In this document: positions 49,701 to 60,637 of the stretch, in pieces | How the letters are laid out: each line of letters begins with the position of its first letter | Numbering within the stretch: position 1 is the stretch's first letter | NCBI GenBank assembly: GCA_030737835.1 | Contig: CM060849.1 | Span: forward strand, 13,428,216-13,492,215 | Direction of reading: 5' to 3' | DNA length: 64,000 nucleotides | DNA from: Acorus gramineus | Taxonomy: Eukaryota > Streptophyta > Magnoliopsida > Acorales > Acoraceae | The notes under the pieces: generated by a model | Seen by the model: the letters and a program-made list of their open reading frames with translations, nothing else | Told to the model about the DNA's origin: nothing | The model's database searches: none | Program-made: the position numbers and the translations under genes

Positions 49701-52645
49701 ATGCATGACATATTATATGGAGGTATATGGAAGTATATTGAAGAAATGAGTATATGGAGGTCCTCTTACCAATTAGGAGATTAGGTTCTTGTTTGCAAAG
49801 TCTTCCAGGTGATTTTTTGGAATCCTATTATTTATTCATTTTTTGTGGTATTCACTAATTCTATCATGATGGGAGATCTTTCAAGAAGTTTTGCATCCAC
49901 ATATCATTTCCAAATTACTATTGTTTATCGAACTTGGTGACAAAATGAATTATACCCAATATTTGACTAAATCCTGGGCATATCATGTATTACAACTTGA
50001 TGAAGCCACCTGCTGATTTTCCTCTCATGCAGTATAGTTCTCTCCATACCTATTTTAGACATCTTTTTTGGTATCCTGTTGTATTATGCAATTATCCTCA
50101 CTCAACTGTCTAAATTTCTTATGATTTATCTTATAGAGACATAGAGTTACCATCCAACATCTTCCACTATTTTTGAATCACTTACTGTTCATCATTTTAT
50201 CTCACTGACAGATATTTCTGGTTCTCTCAATCCCAAGATACCCAACTATATCCACCTTGCATGAGAGTTACTCTTATATCTGCAAGCCACTCTATATTGC
50301 AACTTATATCCAATATCATTAGTTCGCATCAAGAAAATCTCTTGTTCTTTGTATCCTCCTTGCTTGACTTTCAAATCCCCAATTCATCTCACATATGAGT
50401 GAGATTAGAGGCTAATGATGCACATCTAGTGACCCAAAACAATGCCAGGGTCCAGGCCGATTTTGACCATGGGCATCAAATGTCAAAAAGGGTGATCAGT
50501 AGTTTCTGCGTCACAACAACATAGTCGATAGCTTGTCTTCATCGTCATCTCAAGTTTCTTATAGTGTGCCATGAGGGACCTAGAGTTCTTTTTTTTTTTT
50601 TAGAAAAAATATTTGAATTTTCAATTCAGTTTGTTCTATATCTAAATTCCATTGCAGAAATATGTAAAACATATAATCGTGATTTATAAATATTGAAGCG
50701 TACAATCAAGACTGATAAAAATCATGCTATGAAGTGATCGGAATTTTACGTGGAAAACTCTTCGTGGAAAAAAAACATGGAACCTGGCTCAAATCTTGCA
50801 GAGTCTCATTGTTGCCTCTGTATCTTCCATGTGCTGCGCCTCCGCTCTGGATCCTAAGTGCTCTATCTTAGTATTTCTTTTGAGTAAGTGCACTTAGCCA
50901 AAATTGTTGTCCAAACCCCTTCCTCTCGATTACAGGCCACCTCACAAATATGATTTTGTTTGGGTGGTGGTTGTGGATAGATCTAAGTTTTCATCTTAAT
51001 AGTATAATGTAATGAAAAACCTAGACCTAGATTTAGGGTTCTAAGGGTATGTTAAAGAAATGAGTACTTATATCTAGGATTTAGAAACACTCAGTTTTTA
51101 CTAACTCATAATATACCTTTTTTCCTCTTTAAATCCTCATAAAACCTCACTTCAATTGACCTATTTTGAGTCTTCAAAATTTCGTTAACGTTTGATTTTT
51201 ATTTTGAAGCCGTTTGAATGCCTCATTGAGCCGTTTTAATGCTGACAGTTCTATCTCCTGCTTCGAACTGCTCATTAACCCATTCTGATTAACAGAATCT
51301 TTGTTTTCTTAGACTTGAAGAGTCATTTAAAGGGAAAAATCCAACCATTTGAAATGACAAAACATTATGTTTTTAGTTTATAAAAGCCATTCAAATGGAA
51401 ATTCCAACAGTTTGAAGTGATGTAAGTATGCTTATGGAATTTGAATGTTGTTCAAGTGGTTTCACACATCGTTTGAATTGACAGAACAAATATTCTGTCA
51501 AAGCAGCCTTCTCTTCATATATTCTTTGCATTGGGATTCTATTGTGCATGGCCATCCACATAAACCCCTGATATTGAAAGTGATCTTTCGTCTCCAAATG
51601 ACATTGTGTAAGATCCATCCTGTCAGTCTGCAATGACGTATCATCAAAAGATTAAACAAATAAGAACTGGATGGGTTTGTGATGAATTTATATTAAAAGA
51701 ATAATAAGGAACAACTAGGCCTTCTTGGTGGATGGTGAACAAATTTGTATTGATTGAATTTAAAATGTTGTTCACTTCGGGAGACTGGAGACTAAATCAT
51801 ATTGATGAACTAAATTGTGGCAGAAATTAAGATTTTTGGCACGCGTTTGAAATGTCTCTTGAACAAACTTGGTGAGTTTGTCAAGGCAGTCTTGTGGCAA
51901 TATTTGGGTAGTTGTCAATGATCACCATGTCATTTGCATTTCAATATAGAGATTCGTATGACGACTTCAAATATGTGTATATATATGTGTTCGAGTAGCT
52001 ATGTTAGTTTTAGATGTTATTGGGAGCAATGCATTTTATGCACCATCAGTTTTCATCACCATATGTTAAACGTTGGCATCCTCAGTTTTGAAATGAATCC
52101 CGCAACATTCATCTTATGCAGGTCTCCGAAAATCCATTAATCTCAAGTCTGCATCATTCACATCAGACGGGAGGTACATCGTATCAGTGGGCGAGGACTC
52201 CCGCGTTTACTTCTGGAACCACAGTGCGTCCGATAATCCATCCTCAAAGACCACCAAATCCACACGTTCATGCGAACATTTCCTCTCCAAAGGCGCCTCG
52301 ATCGCGGTTCCATGGTCTGGCATAAACCAAACCACACCCCGCCCACCTGTTCAACCACGACATCCAAAAGAGAGACCCTCCTTGTCCCAAGACCTGGACC
52401 TTTTTTTCCTTAGTGGAGTGATATGGCCAAAGGAGAAACTCTCACTATGGGATGTTCAAGTCACGGATCAATCAATTGAACATACCCCGCACCATAAGAA
52501 GCCTCAGAACAAATGCCAACAGCAGTACCACAGAGTCCACTGTGTTACTTCTCCATCGACGGCATGGAGCCTTGTTGTGGTGACTGCAAGTTCTGACGGG
52601 GTTATCAGATCTTTCCACAACTATGGACTGCCTGTGAGGCTATGA
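46779..52645 (+). CDS. WD40-repeat protein, WDR44-like
   Basis: Coding exons: 46779-47822, 48183-48273, 48433-48590, 48707-48758, 48886-48965, 49106-49199, 52122-52645. All joins keep frame and give 680 residues. The N-terminal 240 residues are acidic and of unknown fold ([17 protein letters not shown], then a conserved basic stretch [15 protein letters not shown]). Then come about seven WD repeats: [131 protein letters not shown], and a last blade at [16 protein letters not shown]. This is the layout of the plant transducin/WD40 family related to animal WDR44, a Rab11-binding endosome protein. The plant role is not settled, but a scaffold in membrane traffic is a reasonable guess. Intron 6 is 2.9 kb; the others are short. 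The ATG is the first in frame and follows the inferred leader intron. Confidence 0.92.
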
Positions 52646-53030
52646 TATTGAGGTTCATGTGCATGGGTGATCTAAAGTTATACCAGATGATTGATTTTTG
52701 TCTGTCTTATGTCCGGAGTTCAAATTGGCTATTCAGTATGTAATAACTAAAAAAGAAAAAAAGAGTTGAGAGAAAGGAAACAAAAAAAAAAAAAAAAAAT
52801 TCATTGAGTTTTGAAATGATCATAGGTGGTGTTTTTGTAATAATTCATGAATTCTTACAGGAAGTGCACATATATGGCTGGAAGCAGCATTTTTTTTCTT
52901 TCATTTTTTTTTTTTTTTTGTCAAATCCTTCTCCATTAGCCGGCTGTAAGACTCGAATTCAAGTCCCCTCACTAAAGTTTTAGGTTGGTTGCTTGTCTTA
53001 CATGGCATTTGTTCAATGTTTATATATATT
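52646..53030. other. WD40 gene 3' UTR and a possible minus-strand SINE
   Basis: The 3' UTR follows 52645. On the minus strand 53010-52895 reads TTTAGTGAGGGGACTTGAA, a tRNA B-box-like AATTCGAGTC and then an A run (T run at about 52904-52919 on the plus strand). This resembles the head and tail of a tRNA-derived SINE. The evidence is modest. Confidence 0.4.
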
Positions 53031-53489
53031 TCATTTAGGTGGCGTTTGACAGTGGTGAAATGCGGATTGTAAGTATTGATTAATAAGTGTAGAAAGAGGT
53101 TATGTTGATAATCTTTAGGAGTTTAAAAAAAATAGTGTTTGGTTTAACAGAAAATATTATGTAGTTATTTAAATAAATGTGTTTGGTTGATCAATTAACA
53201 TACGTGTGAATTATAAGGGGACTTCGGTATATTTGATTCCATCAAAAAGCATCATTGAGTATCCCGATAAATATGTAACTAAAATTCATGGAAATTTTTT
53301 TTCATGAAATAAGAAACTCCATAGAACCACAACCATGGAGAATTTTTGATGTGGGTCATTGAGAAGATAAATAAGCTATCGTGCGGGGCTGGTAAGTATA
53401 TCATTCATAAAAGATACTTACACAACATTCTATTCTTCACTGTACTGAATGGATCTTTTCAACACGACCAAAGTAAAACATTAAACTGA

Positions 53490-53850
53490 CCGAACATGAG
53501 GTCGAAGCTGAGAGGTCGAAGCTCAGAGGTCGGCCAGAGGAGGTTGGAGCTCGGAATGGGAGCAGGCGACTGAGATGGTCACTGGGGCTGGGTTCTCGCT
53601 CGCTAGGATTTCGTGATGAGAAACTTTAGTGGACGGGAGGAGGGCTCTGTGATCGGGAGGGTCTCAGACGGTGGAGGGATTGTTCGGGCGACGGTGGTGG
53701 GGTGTTCCGCAACGGTGGAGGGGAAGACACGTGACAATGGAGGGGGTGTTCAGCGACGATGGAGGGGCTGCTTCGCCATGGTGGAGGAGAAGACACGCGA
53801 CGGTGGAGGGGGAGTCCGACGATTAGGGTTTTGTGGTTTTTTTTTTTACA
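53490..53850. repeat. GC-rich island with a repeated ACGGTGGAGGG motif
   Basis: About seven degenerate copies of ACGGTGGAGGG occur between 53667 and 53815, within a 350-bp GC-rich block in otherwise AT-rich spacer. The flanks (53041 GGCGTTTGACAGTGG and 53880-53985) look like transposon-end sequence, so the block may be the core of a DNA transposon. An 84-codon frame across it is low-complexity and probably not a gene. Confidence 0.45.
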
Positions 53851-53989
53851 GCGGCGCAAATGAATGACATATTTTATCAGGGATTATCCGAAATAAACAA
53901 ACACCTTTTATTCCTTATTCAAAGTTATTCAGAGATTTATTCTCAAAATAAATGAGCTGAGGGTGCTGGTTTAGGGAATAAATATATAT

Positions 53990-56900
53990 GAGATGGAGTT
54001 GACTTTTTTTTTTTTTTTTTTGTTCTCTATATGTAAAATAAAATACAAAAGTTTCTTTGGTTGATAGGTTGTGGTAGGATTTTCAATTGTTTTTAATATA
54101 AGGCCATTTGAAGATCAGTTTCAACATTGTGGTATTGTATAAAATAATTTAATTATTCCCACTGACAAATGTTTAATGTTTATTTGGTCGTATAATTATT
54201 CTTATTTGAAAATGTAAAAGTAATTTTTTTTATTGTTTAGTTCACCTTAGATAATGTGAAGATTTTATATTTTTTTATTAACAACTATATCCCATCATAA
54301 GGGTTCAAATCCAATCAAGCTTGGGTTTAATAGTATCATCAGTATCAAATTACATAAACTATGAATTAAATTGCACAGTCAATTGTTGAGTATATGTGTC
54401 ACTTTTTTGTATAGTTCAATTAATATGCCGTGTAGTTTGATTCATAGACTGTGCAGTTTCAAATTGATAAAATTGACCTATCTAGATCCGGACTCCCATC
54501 ATAAATTGTTTTTTGCTTGGGTACAAGTGTGTGATAGGTGTGTGATATGATAAATGTGACATGTTTTTTAAATGTCTTCTCAGCATCATCTGGCATCAGA
54601 GCCATGTCTCTGTTTCTCTGCGCATCAAATATGCGGAAACAGAAGCATGCATCCATATATATGTGATAAAAGTCACTTTCACTAATGAGGTCATTGGGTT
54701 GTCCTATGAAGGAGTTAGTTCTTCATACTCTATAACAAGATGAGATGGATCATCAGTGAGCAGAATGACTGATCCTGAAAAGTGACTTTATGTGAATCTA
54801 CTGGATTCATTTCAAGTAGAACTTAGCATGAATAAGATGATCACCTTCATAAGTATATTTTCACAAGTGAAAAAAAGAAGTAACAATGAATTAAGTGTCA
54901 GCAACCAAAAACTCTATTTCCCAAAGATGTCTCAGTAACAGATAACATGGAACATGGTTGCAACAGCTCTTAATATTCAAGCTCAATATTTATTCATCAA
55001 GGAAATACACAATGTGAAGATTAACCTTTCAGCATGGCATAATCAAACACCAACTTCAGACAAAACAGAAGATTGACAAACCAAAGCCTGTAAACTATGG
55101 ATGTGAACCAAAATGACTCAATCAAGGAATAGAGACACCCTTACAAACCAGCCACTGAATATAGGACATAATGGCTAAAGTATTTCTTCACAAAAAAGTA
55201 TGCTAGAAGAGAGTAAGAAAAACTGCCATATATCCAAATGATCTTTCCTTGGTCCCACATAATATGCCTGCCATATATCCAAATGATCTTTCCTTGGTCC
55301 CACATAATATTCCCATTTCATCACAATAATAATAATTTTAAAAAATCAAGAACTGTAACTGCAATAATTCTGCCCTAATAAGTGGCGTGCATGTTAGCAC
55401 CAGCAATGTTTGATCATATTTTTTGTGGTTATCTTCAATTGCAAGTCTTTCTGAAGAAAATCATTTTGGGTTATTAACTTCCAATCAAGAAATATAAAAT
55501 CATTTTAGGGTGTCATGATAGTTGGCAATATGCTCCATTACTTTGCCCCCTACACTTTGCTGTTTATAATAGTATTAATATAAGCTGGCTAAGATATCAG
55601 ATTATGTGAAATAAAAATAAAATCACTCCAATGTGTATATCTTTCTATTCTTTCCTACACTCATAACTTCCAATGTTGAGGAGAAGCATAGGTTGCTCAA
55701 TGTAAGTTCATTTACCTTTTTCCTCTGCATAATTTCCTCTCAGAATCCCATTATGATATAAGTTTTATTTCCATAATTCCATATAGCTCTTTGTAAAGTA
55801 TACTTACATTATATTTCAAATCTATTGAAGAGAGAAATTCACAATCTCTGGATTAGGTACAGTACGAGAAATGATTTCCCCTGGAAGTGTTTTAGTCTAA
55901 TAAGCAGATAGGATGGAAGCATGGATCACTAACCATGAAAAGTTATTATCACCTAAGAAGGCCATCGGTATGTCGACTAACACAGATAAAAAAATCTTCA
56001 GACTCGTGCATAGTTTTGATATATGAAACAATCATGAATGCACAGCATAACTCAACCATAGCTGCCTTATATATAGGCAGTTTTCAAAGTTAATTTTTTT
56101 CGATCAATTTTAAAACTCTAGATGCTGCATAGTTTTGATATATGAAACAATCATGAATGCACAGCATAACTCAACCATAGCTGCCTTATATATAGGCAGT
56201 TTTCAAAGTTAATTTTTTTCGATCAATTTTAAAACTCTAGATGCACAATTGCAAGAATAGCAAAACGAAGAATTAAGTTTCACCAACAATAAGTCACTTT
56301 TAAAGGGAAATGTCCATCAACAAGGATGGAACAACTCCTAATCCTCCAGCTTCCTTTGGAACAATTTTCCTTTCACAGAGAATTTTAATTGGAACAGGTA
56401 TGGAAGAACAATTTATCCAACCATATCAACATTATGACATGGACACTGTCACACGCAGTTATCATTTATAGTCTCGCGTGCAATCCCATATCACCATCAG
56501 AGTATATGTTTCGTTAGATGAAACATGTAAACTTTTACTTTTTGCATAAGTGGGTATATACAATTCATTGGAGTGTACACTATGAAGGTATATGTTTTGT
56601 TACACGAAACACACACTATAAATTAAAAAAAAATACATGTACGGACTGCATGCAGGGCTGCATCCGGCACTGTGTGTTACATTATCCTTATGATATTAGT
56701 GTAAGCTGATCAGCATTTTGCTTCTCTGAGTGAAAGGTGGTATCCACCAATTGTATTGCCCAAAGGATACGACCAAAAACATAAAAAAAGCCACCACCAA
56801 TTGTATTGAACTGACGGACTATTTAAAGAAAAGAACATAACAGGGGAAAATAGAAAGGTAAAACAGGCCTAAGGAGTAATACATAAGAAAAGGACCACTT

Positions 56901-57210
56901 GAGCAGTATACAATTAAGCTATTACTCCACAAAGAAGCAGTCTTCACAATTAGTTATTTGTTTTCCAGCCTTCAAGATATGCTTGCTCCAGCCAAGGTAG
57001 ACTAGATGAAACCATCGTTCTCAACATAACACTGCCTGTTTTTAAAAAGATTTTTTTTTTCATAGAAAGCTAAACATTAGCCCTGTTATATTAAATTAAA
57101 TAAGGCAAAATGCCAGATCCTACAAGATCATAACAATGAGGCCACAGAACAACCATGGTAGAGAAGGATTCTACCATGTCCTGATCAAATAAATAAGCCT
57201 ACTCCTCAAT
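53990..57210. other. Spacer without recognisable gene
   Basis: AT-rich DNA. The clear structures are a 45-bp tandem duplication (55223-55267 and 55268-55310), the 119-bp tandem duplication listed separately, and a dispersed-repeat phrase at 56490-56640 (GTATATGTTTCGTTAGATGA). No gene family was recognised on either strand. Confidence 0.4.
56007..56244. repeat. Perfect 119-bp tandem duplication
   Basis: 56007-56125 and 56126-56244 are identical by eye, each starting TGCATAGTTTTGATATATG and ending ACTCTAGATGC. Complete identity in noncoding DNA implies a recent duplication or an assembly artefact. Confidence 0.93.
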
Positions 57211-58013
57211 GATAAATTGATCCCTTGAGAGCGTCACATTGCTCGCACCCGCACATGAAATTCCCCATACTTTAATAAAGAGGATTACCAATTCCCAAAC
57301 ATTTTCAATGTAAGCCCTCCATTATCCCATTTTTTAAAATGGCGGAGTCGGAGGGTTTCTAAAAAAAATTTCATTTCTAGTTTTCCAGATAGCCAGCAAA
57401 CAGGTTGTGGGATAATCAAGATGAACTTGTTCTTATACTTCTGCCATGCTTCTTTCTTTGGGTTAAAAAGCTCCTCCTCATACAATTATTAGAGGTCAGA
57501 CTGATTTGTTTCCCCATGCTCACTCTGTACCATGACCCATATCCTCCTTTTGAAGTTAAACATCACCAACAAATGTTCATTTGAATCCGAATTCGATTGA
57601 CACAACTCACAGCCTAACAAAGAGTTTGTTGCTCAGACTGCACTATTAATTTTGGACAGTCTTGAGCCTCATAAAAAATGTAACTTCAGAAAAGATTTGT
57701 CTGTCTAACAGAATATCCAAGATTCTAAGTGTGTACACTTACAAGTTACAACATGGGCATGGGCCGCATGGCCTGACACTGCAAAACATAGCATGATTTA
57801 ACTGTGTAAACTTTCTCAGAATTTAGATTCCATATCCATTGATATTCAGCTTCAGCTGATATAGACACATTTTGAAGAGATACTAGCAGAATTTGGATTT
57901 CTACCATTTCAGCTTCTGTTACTTTTTTTTTGAAAGATATGTGCTCTACAGCCCACGCCACGCGTGTGGGCATGTGTGGGACCACTTTCTCCTTTGTCTT
58001 TTCAAGACTACTT

Positions 58014-58158
58014 TTTTTTTTTTTTTTGAAATGATGGTAGGTTTCCGCACTCGTATTAATAGGAGGGAGAAAACCCAAAGTAATTACAAACAAGGCCTCA
58101 CATAGGACGTCACGCATATACATCTTAAGCAGAGGAGGTCTCAAGCTAAGATGTCATC
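58014..58158 (-). mobile_element. 5'-truncated LINE tail with 16-bp target duplication
   Basis: CTTTTCAAGACTACTT flanks the insert perfectly (57998-58013 and 58159-58174). On the minus strand the insert reads as a LINE 3' UTR (ATGTGAGGCC, TTTGGGTTTTCTCCC, TATTAATACGAGTGCGG) ending in a poly(A) tract (T run from 58014). Long target duplication, 5' truncation and A tail are signs of LINE retrotransposition. Confidence 0.88.
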
Positions 58159-58445
58159 CTTTTCAAGACTACTTAATCCTCTTCAAGACAATTTAATCCT
58201 CTTTAGATTCCTTATCAACCTTGGATTCCAAGTCACGGTATCATAGGACACTTGATAAGCATACTTAAACAAATCAGAGCAGTATAACATAGATAAGGTC
58301 CAGCTTTTGATTGTTCAACCAAGGATCCTTCCAGAAAATGATGTTTCTAGCATTTCTCAATCGATGATCAGATCCTGAGGATGGGTATGGGCTTCTCGCA
58401 AACTTTTAGACAACTTGTAGTTTTCAACGGAAGCAAGAGAGATGA

Positions 58446-59355
58446 AATGATGTAAGACGGAAGGTTGGTACACTATTGGAGCGATCGGAGCACCAGAAGA
58501 GGTACATGAAGAAAACTACAAGAACAATGACTGACAAAATAATGAAGGCTATCTCAGAATCCCACAAAATTTGACATGTTAAAAGCATTTCATGGAGATC
58601 TTTCAGATCAGTTGTTACACAGCTGACAATATTATTATTCTAGCCAAATTCCTTCAATAGGCCTCTAAATAAACGAATTTAATATTTTTGATATACATTC
58701 GCATGACAATTTCTCTTTCCTCAAGACTGAGAATTGATGAAAAATCAATTCTTGATGCATTTTATGATCTCATAATAACTGCCATTATTTTTTTTGTCAT
58801 TTTTAGTAATTTATGTATTTGACTTAATTGGGTTTCTAATTGAGATTAATTAAGTTTATTATATAAAAAAACATGTACCTTAGTGGTATATCTAGTTTTT
58901 TATTAATAATATTGACTGTTATTAGTGTTTAACTCTTATGAGAGTTATCTTGTAAGATCTTGACAGAATCAAATCATTTTATCGTTTCACATTGCATTAG
59001 GTGGTATTAAAACCAGAAGAAATTAATGCCAATTATTATGAGATCCTAGAATGCAATCCAGAGTTGATGAAAATTAATTCTGAATTTTAAGAAAAGAGAA
59101 ATTGTCATGCGAATATTTATCAAAAATAGTAAATTTGTTAATTTAGAGGTCTCACTGAAAGAATTTGGCCAGAATCAATTGTATAATTGACATGAAAGAT
59201 CTTCAGTGAATGCTTCAGCATGTCAAACTTCGTAGGATTTTAATATTGTCTTAATTATTTTTGTCGGTTGCTATTCTCGTAGTAATATTCATGTATCTCT
59301 TTTGATGGTCTGATGGTTTCAATAGCATATCGGCCTTCCGTCCTACATCAAATGG
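58446..59355. mobile_element. Inverted-repeat (foldback) element, about 910 bp, inside the L1 remnant
   Basis: The left arm (58446-58790) and right arm (59025-59355) are mutual reverse complements with moderate divergence. TGTAAGACGGAAGG pairs with the reverse of CCTTCCGTCCTACA. Further matches are TACATGAA near 58504, GATCTTTCA, GCCAAATTC and TTCGCATGACAATTTCTCTTT. The loop is about 235 bp, and there is no coding sequence. It splits L1 coding matches, so it inserted later. Flanks TGAAATGA and TCAAATGG match at 6 of 8 bases, a possible worn target duplication. Class unknown. Confidence 0.75.
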
Positions 59356-59640
59356 GGAGTAGAAAGTGATGGAAGTTCAACATTCTCCACAGCCACTTCA
59401 CCAAAAGAGCTTTGTTCATGATTGAGAGATCTAACATCCCCATTCCTCAACTTTTTTCCTTGTGATAACTCTTCCCCCATGGACCAAATGAATTCCCGAT
59501 TGGCCCATAATAGCCTCCTACACACTTCCATTTTTTTCCATCACACCCAAGAGTGGAAAAAATTGAAAGTATAGAGGAAAGTTAATCATCACGGTTTTAA
59601 AAAGAGTGAGCCTTCCTCCTAGGCATGGACATCTTCCTTT

Positions 59641-60637
59641 TCGATGCCTGGATCACATGTTAGGAGCAATCATTCTTGTAGTCCTTTTCTTGGTAAATTT
59701 TTTGAAGGTACATACTTTTCTGATTAAGTATATACCTTTACAAAAATAAAATAAAATATATATTCGAATGAATTGAATGCACATCTTTTTATATATATCT
59801 AATCTATTATGTACTTTTCTAATGAAGTTCCTGTCTGGAACTTTTATAAAATGGGGCCTCCAAGGCTTTCAACTTGTAAAATGAAGAGGGAGCCCCAAGT
59901 GCCTCATGGGAAGCCCTTATACCCTCTAATTAAATATGTTTGTCATACCAATTACCTCACTATCACTGCCAAATTTGTGGAGGTTGACCCTCAGATTAGA
60001 CACTATTGTGCGAGTTATGGATCTGAATCAAGAAGATGACTCTTCATGTCCCGTTCGAAAATAGTGGAGTATATTGATTCGATTCATCCAGGAAAGAGGA
60101 CCTTCAGTTGATCCATGCACATATTCCAAATTGACACTTTCAAAGACTGATGTTTTTCCCCTCCTCCGTCCAACCTATCAACTATCAAGTACCAACTAGA
60201 TGTAAAGACCGAGGAAAGCTAAATAGGAGAATCAATAGAAAGTCAATTATTGACAGGGGTTCAACATCTACCAACTGAATCAACGATGAGATCATGAGAA
60301 GTAATATGTCTTAATTGGCCAAAAACCTCGATGAAAATTTTTCATCACATGTTGTCACATGTTTGCACCTCAACATTCCACAAAACAATCTCACAAGAGG
60401 ATGAAACAAGTAAAAAAAATAACAGAGTAGTAGGAACCATACATAACTATAAACAAAATCAGCTACAATAATGAAAAACCAACAAGATGTCAACTGATCT
60501 TGGTAACAAGAACAATCAAAATTTCTACCACAAACACTATTCTTCGTGATAACAAGCAACAACAACAATTTAGCATGCTTAAACCGCAAATAAATAAAAA
60601 ACAATAATTCAATCTCAAATAACATAAAAAAAGAGAG
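59641..60637. other. Spacer between the L1 remnant and MFL1
   Basis: No gene recognised. It includes dispersed-repeat phrases at 59700-59830 and the probable MFL1 3' UTR directly left of 60638. Confidence 0.4.

Larger units (their letters stand above)
57220..59640 (-). mobile_element. Decayed L1-type LINE, minus strand, with nested insertions
   Basis: Read on the minus strand, pieces appear in L1 order. The late reverse transcriptase region comes first, with LGGRLTLFKTVMINFPLYF at about 59640-59560 and ALLVKWLWRMLNF near 59400. Next come NIIFWKDPWLNNQK at about 58360-58310 and YQWIWNLNSEKVYTVKSCY at about 57870-57800. A zf-RVT finger (CELCQSNSDSNEHLL, about 57605-57560) and LAIWKTRNEIFF at about 57390-57350 complete the order. 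These match the reverse-transcriptase and zf-RVT tail of plant L1 ORF2. Frame changes and stops separate the pieces, and the element lacks its endonuclease and catalytic core, so it is long dead. An inverted-repeat element (58446-59355) and a 145-bp LINE tail (58014-58158) interrupt it. Confidence 0.8.

Noticed and set aside
53613-53867. 84-codon frame with Gly-rich repeats
   Set aside because: It is the translation of the ACGGTGGAGGG repeat array, without a domain or conserved start context.
54290-54330. GGGTTCAAATCC as a tRNA B box
   Set aside because: No A box or cloverleaf could be built around it.
57746-58144. 132-codon minus-strand frame as a host gene
   Set aside because: It joins L1-derived residues (YQWIWNLNSEKVYTVKSCY) with a separate inserted LINE tail, so it is transposon debris.
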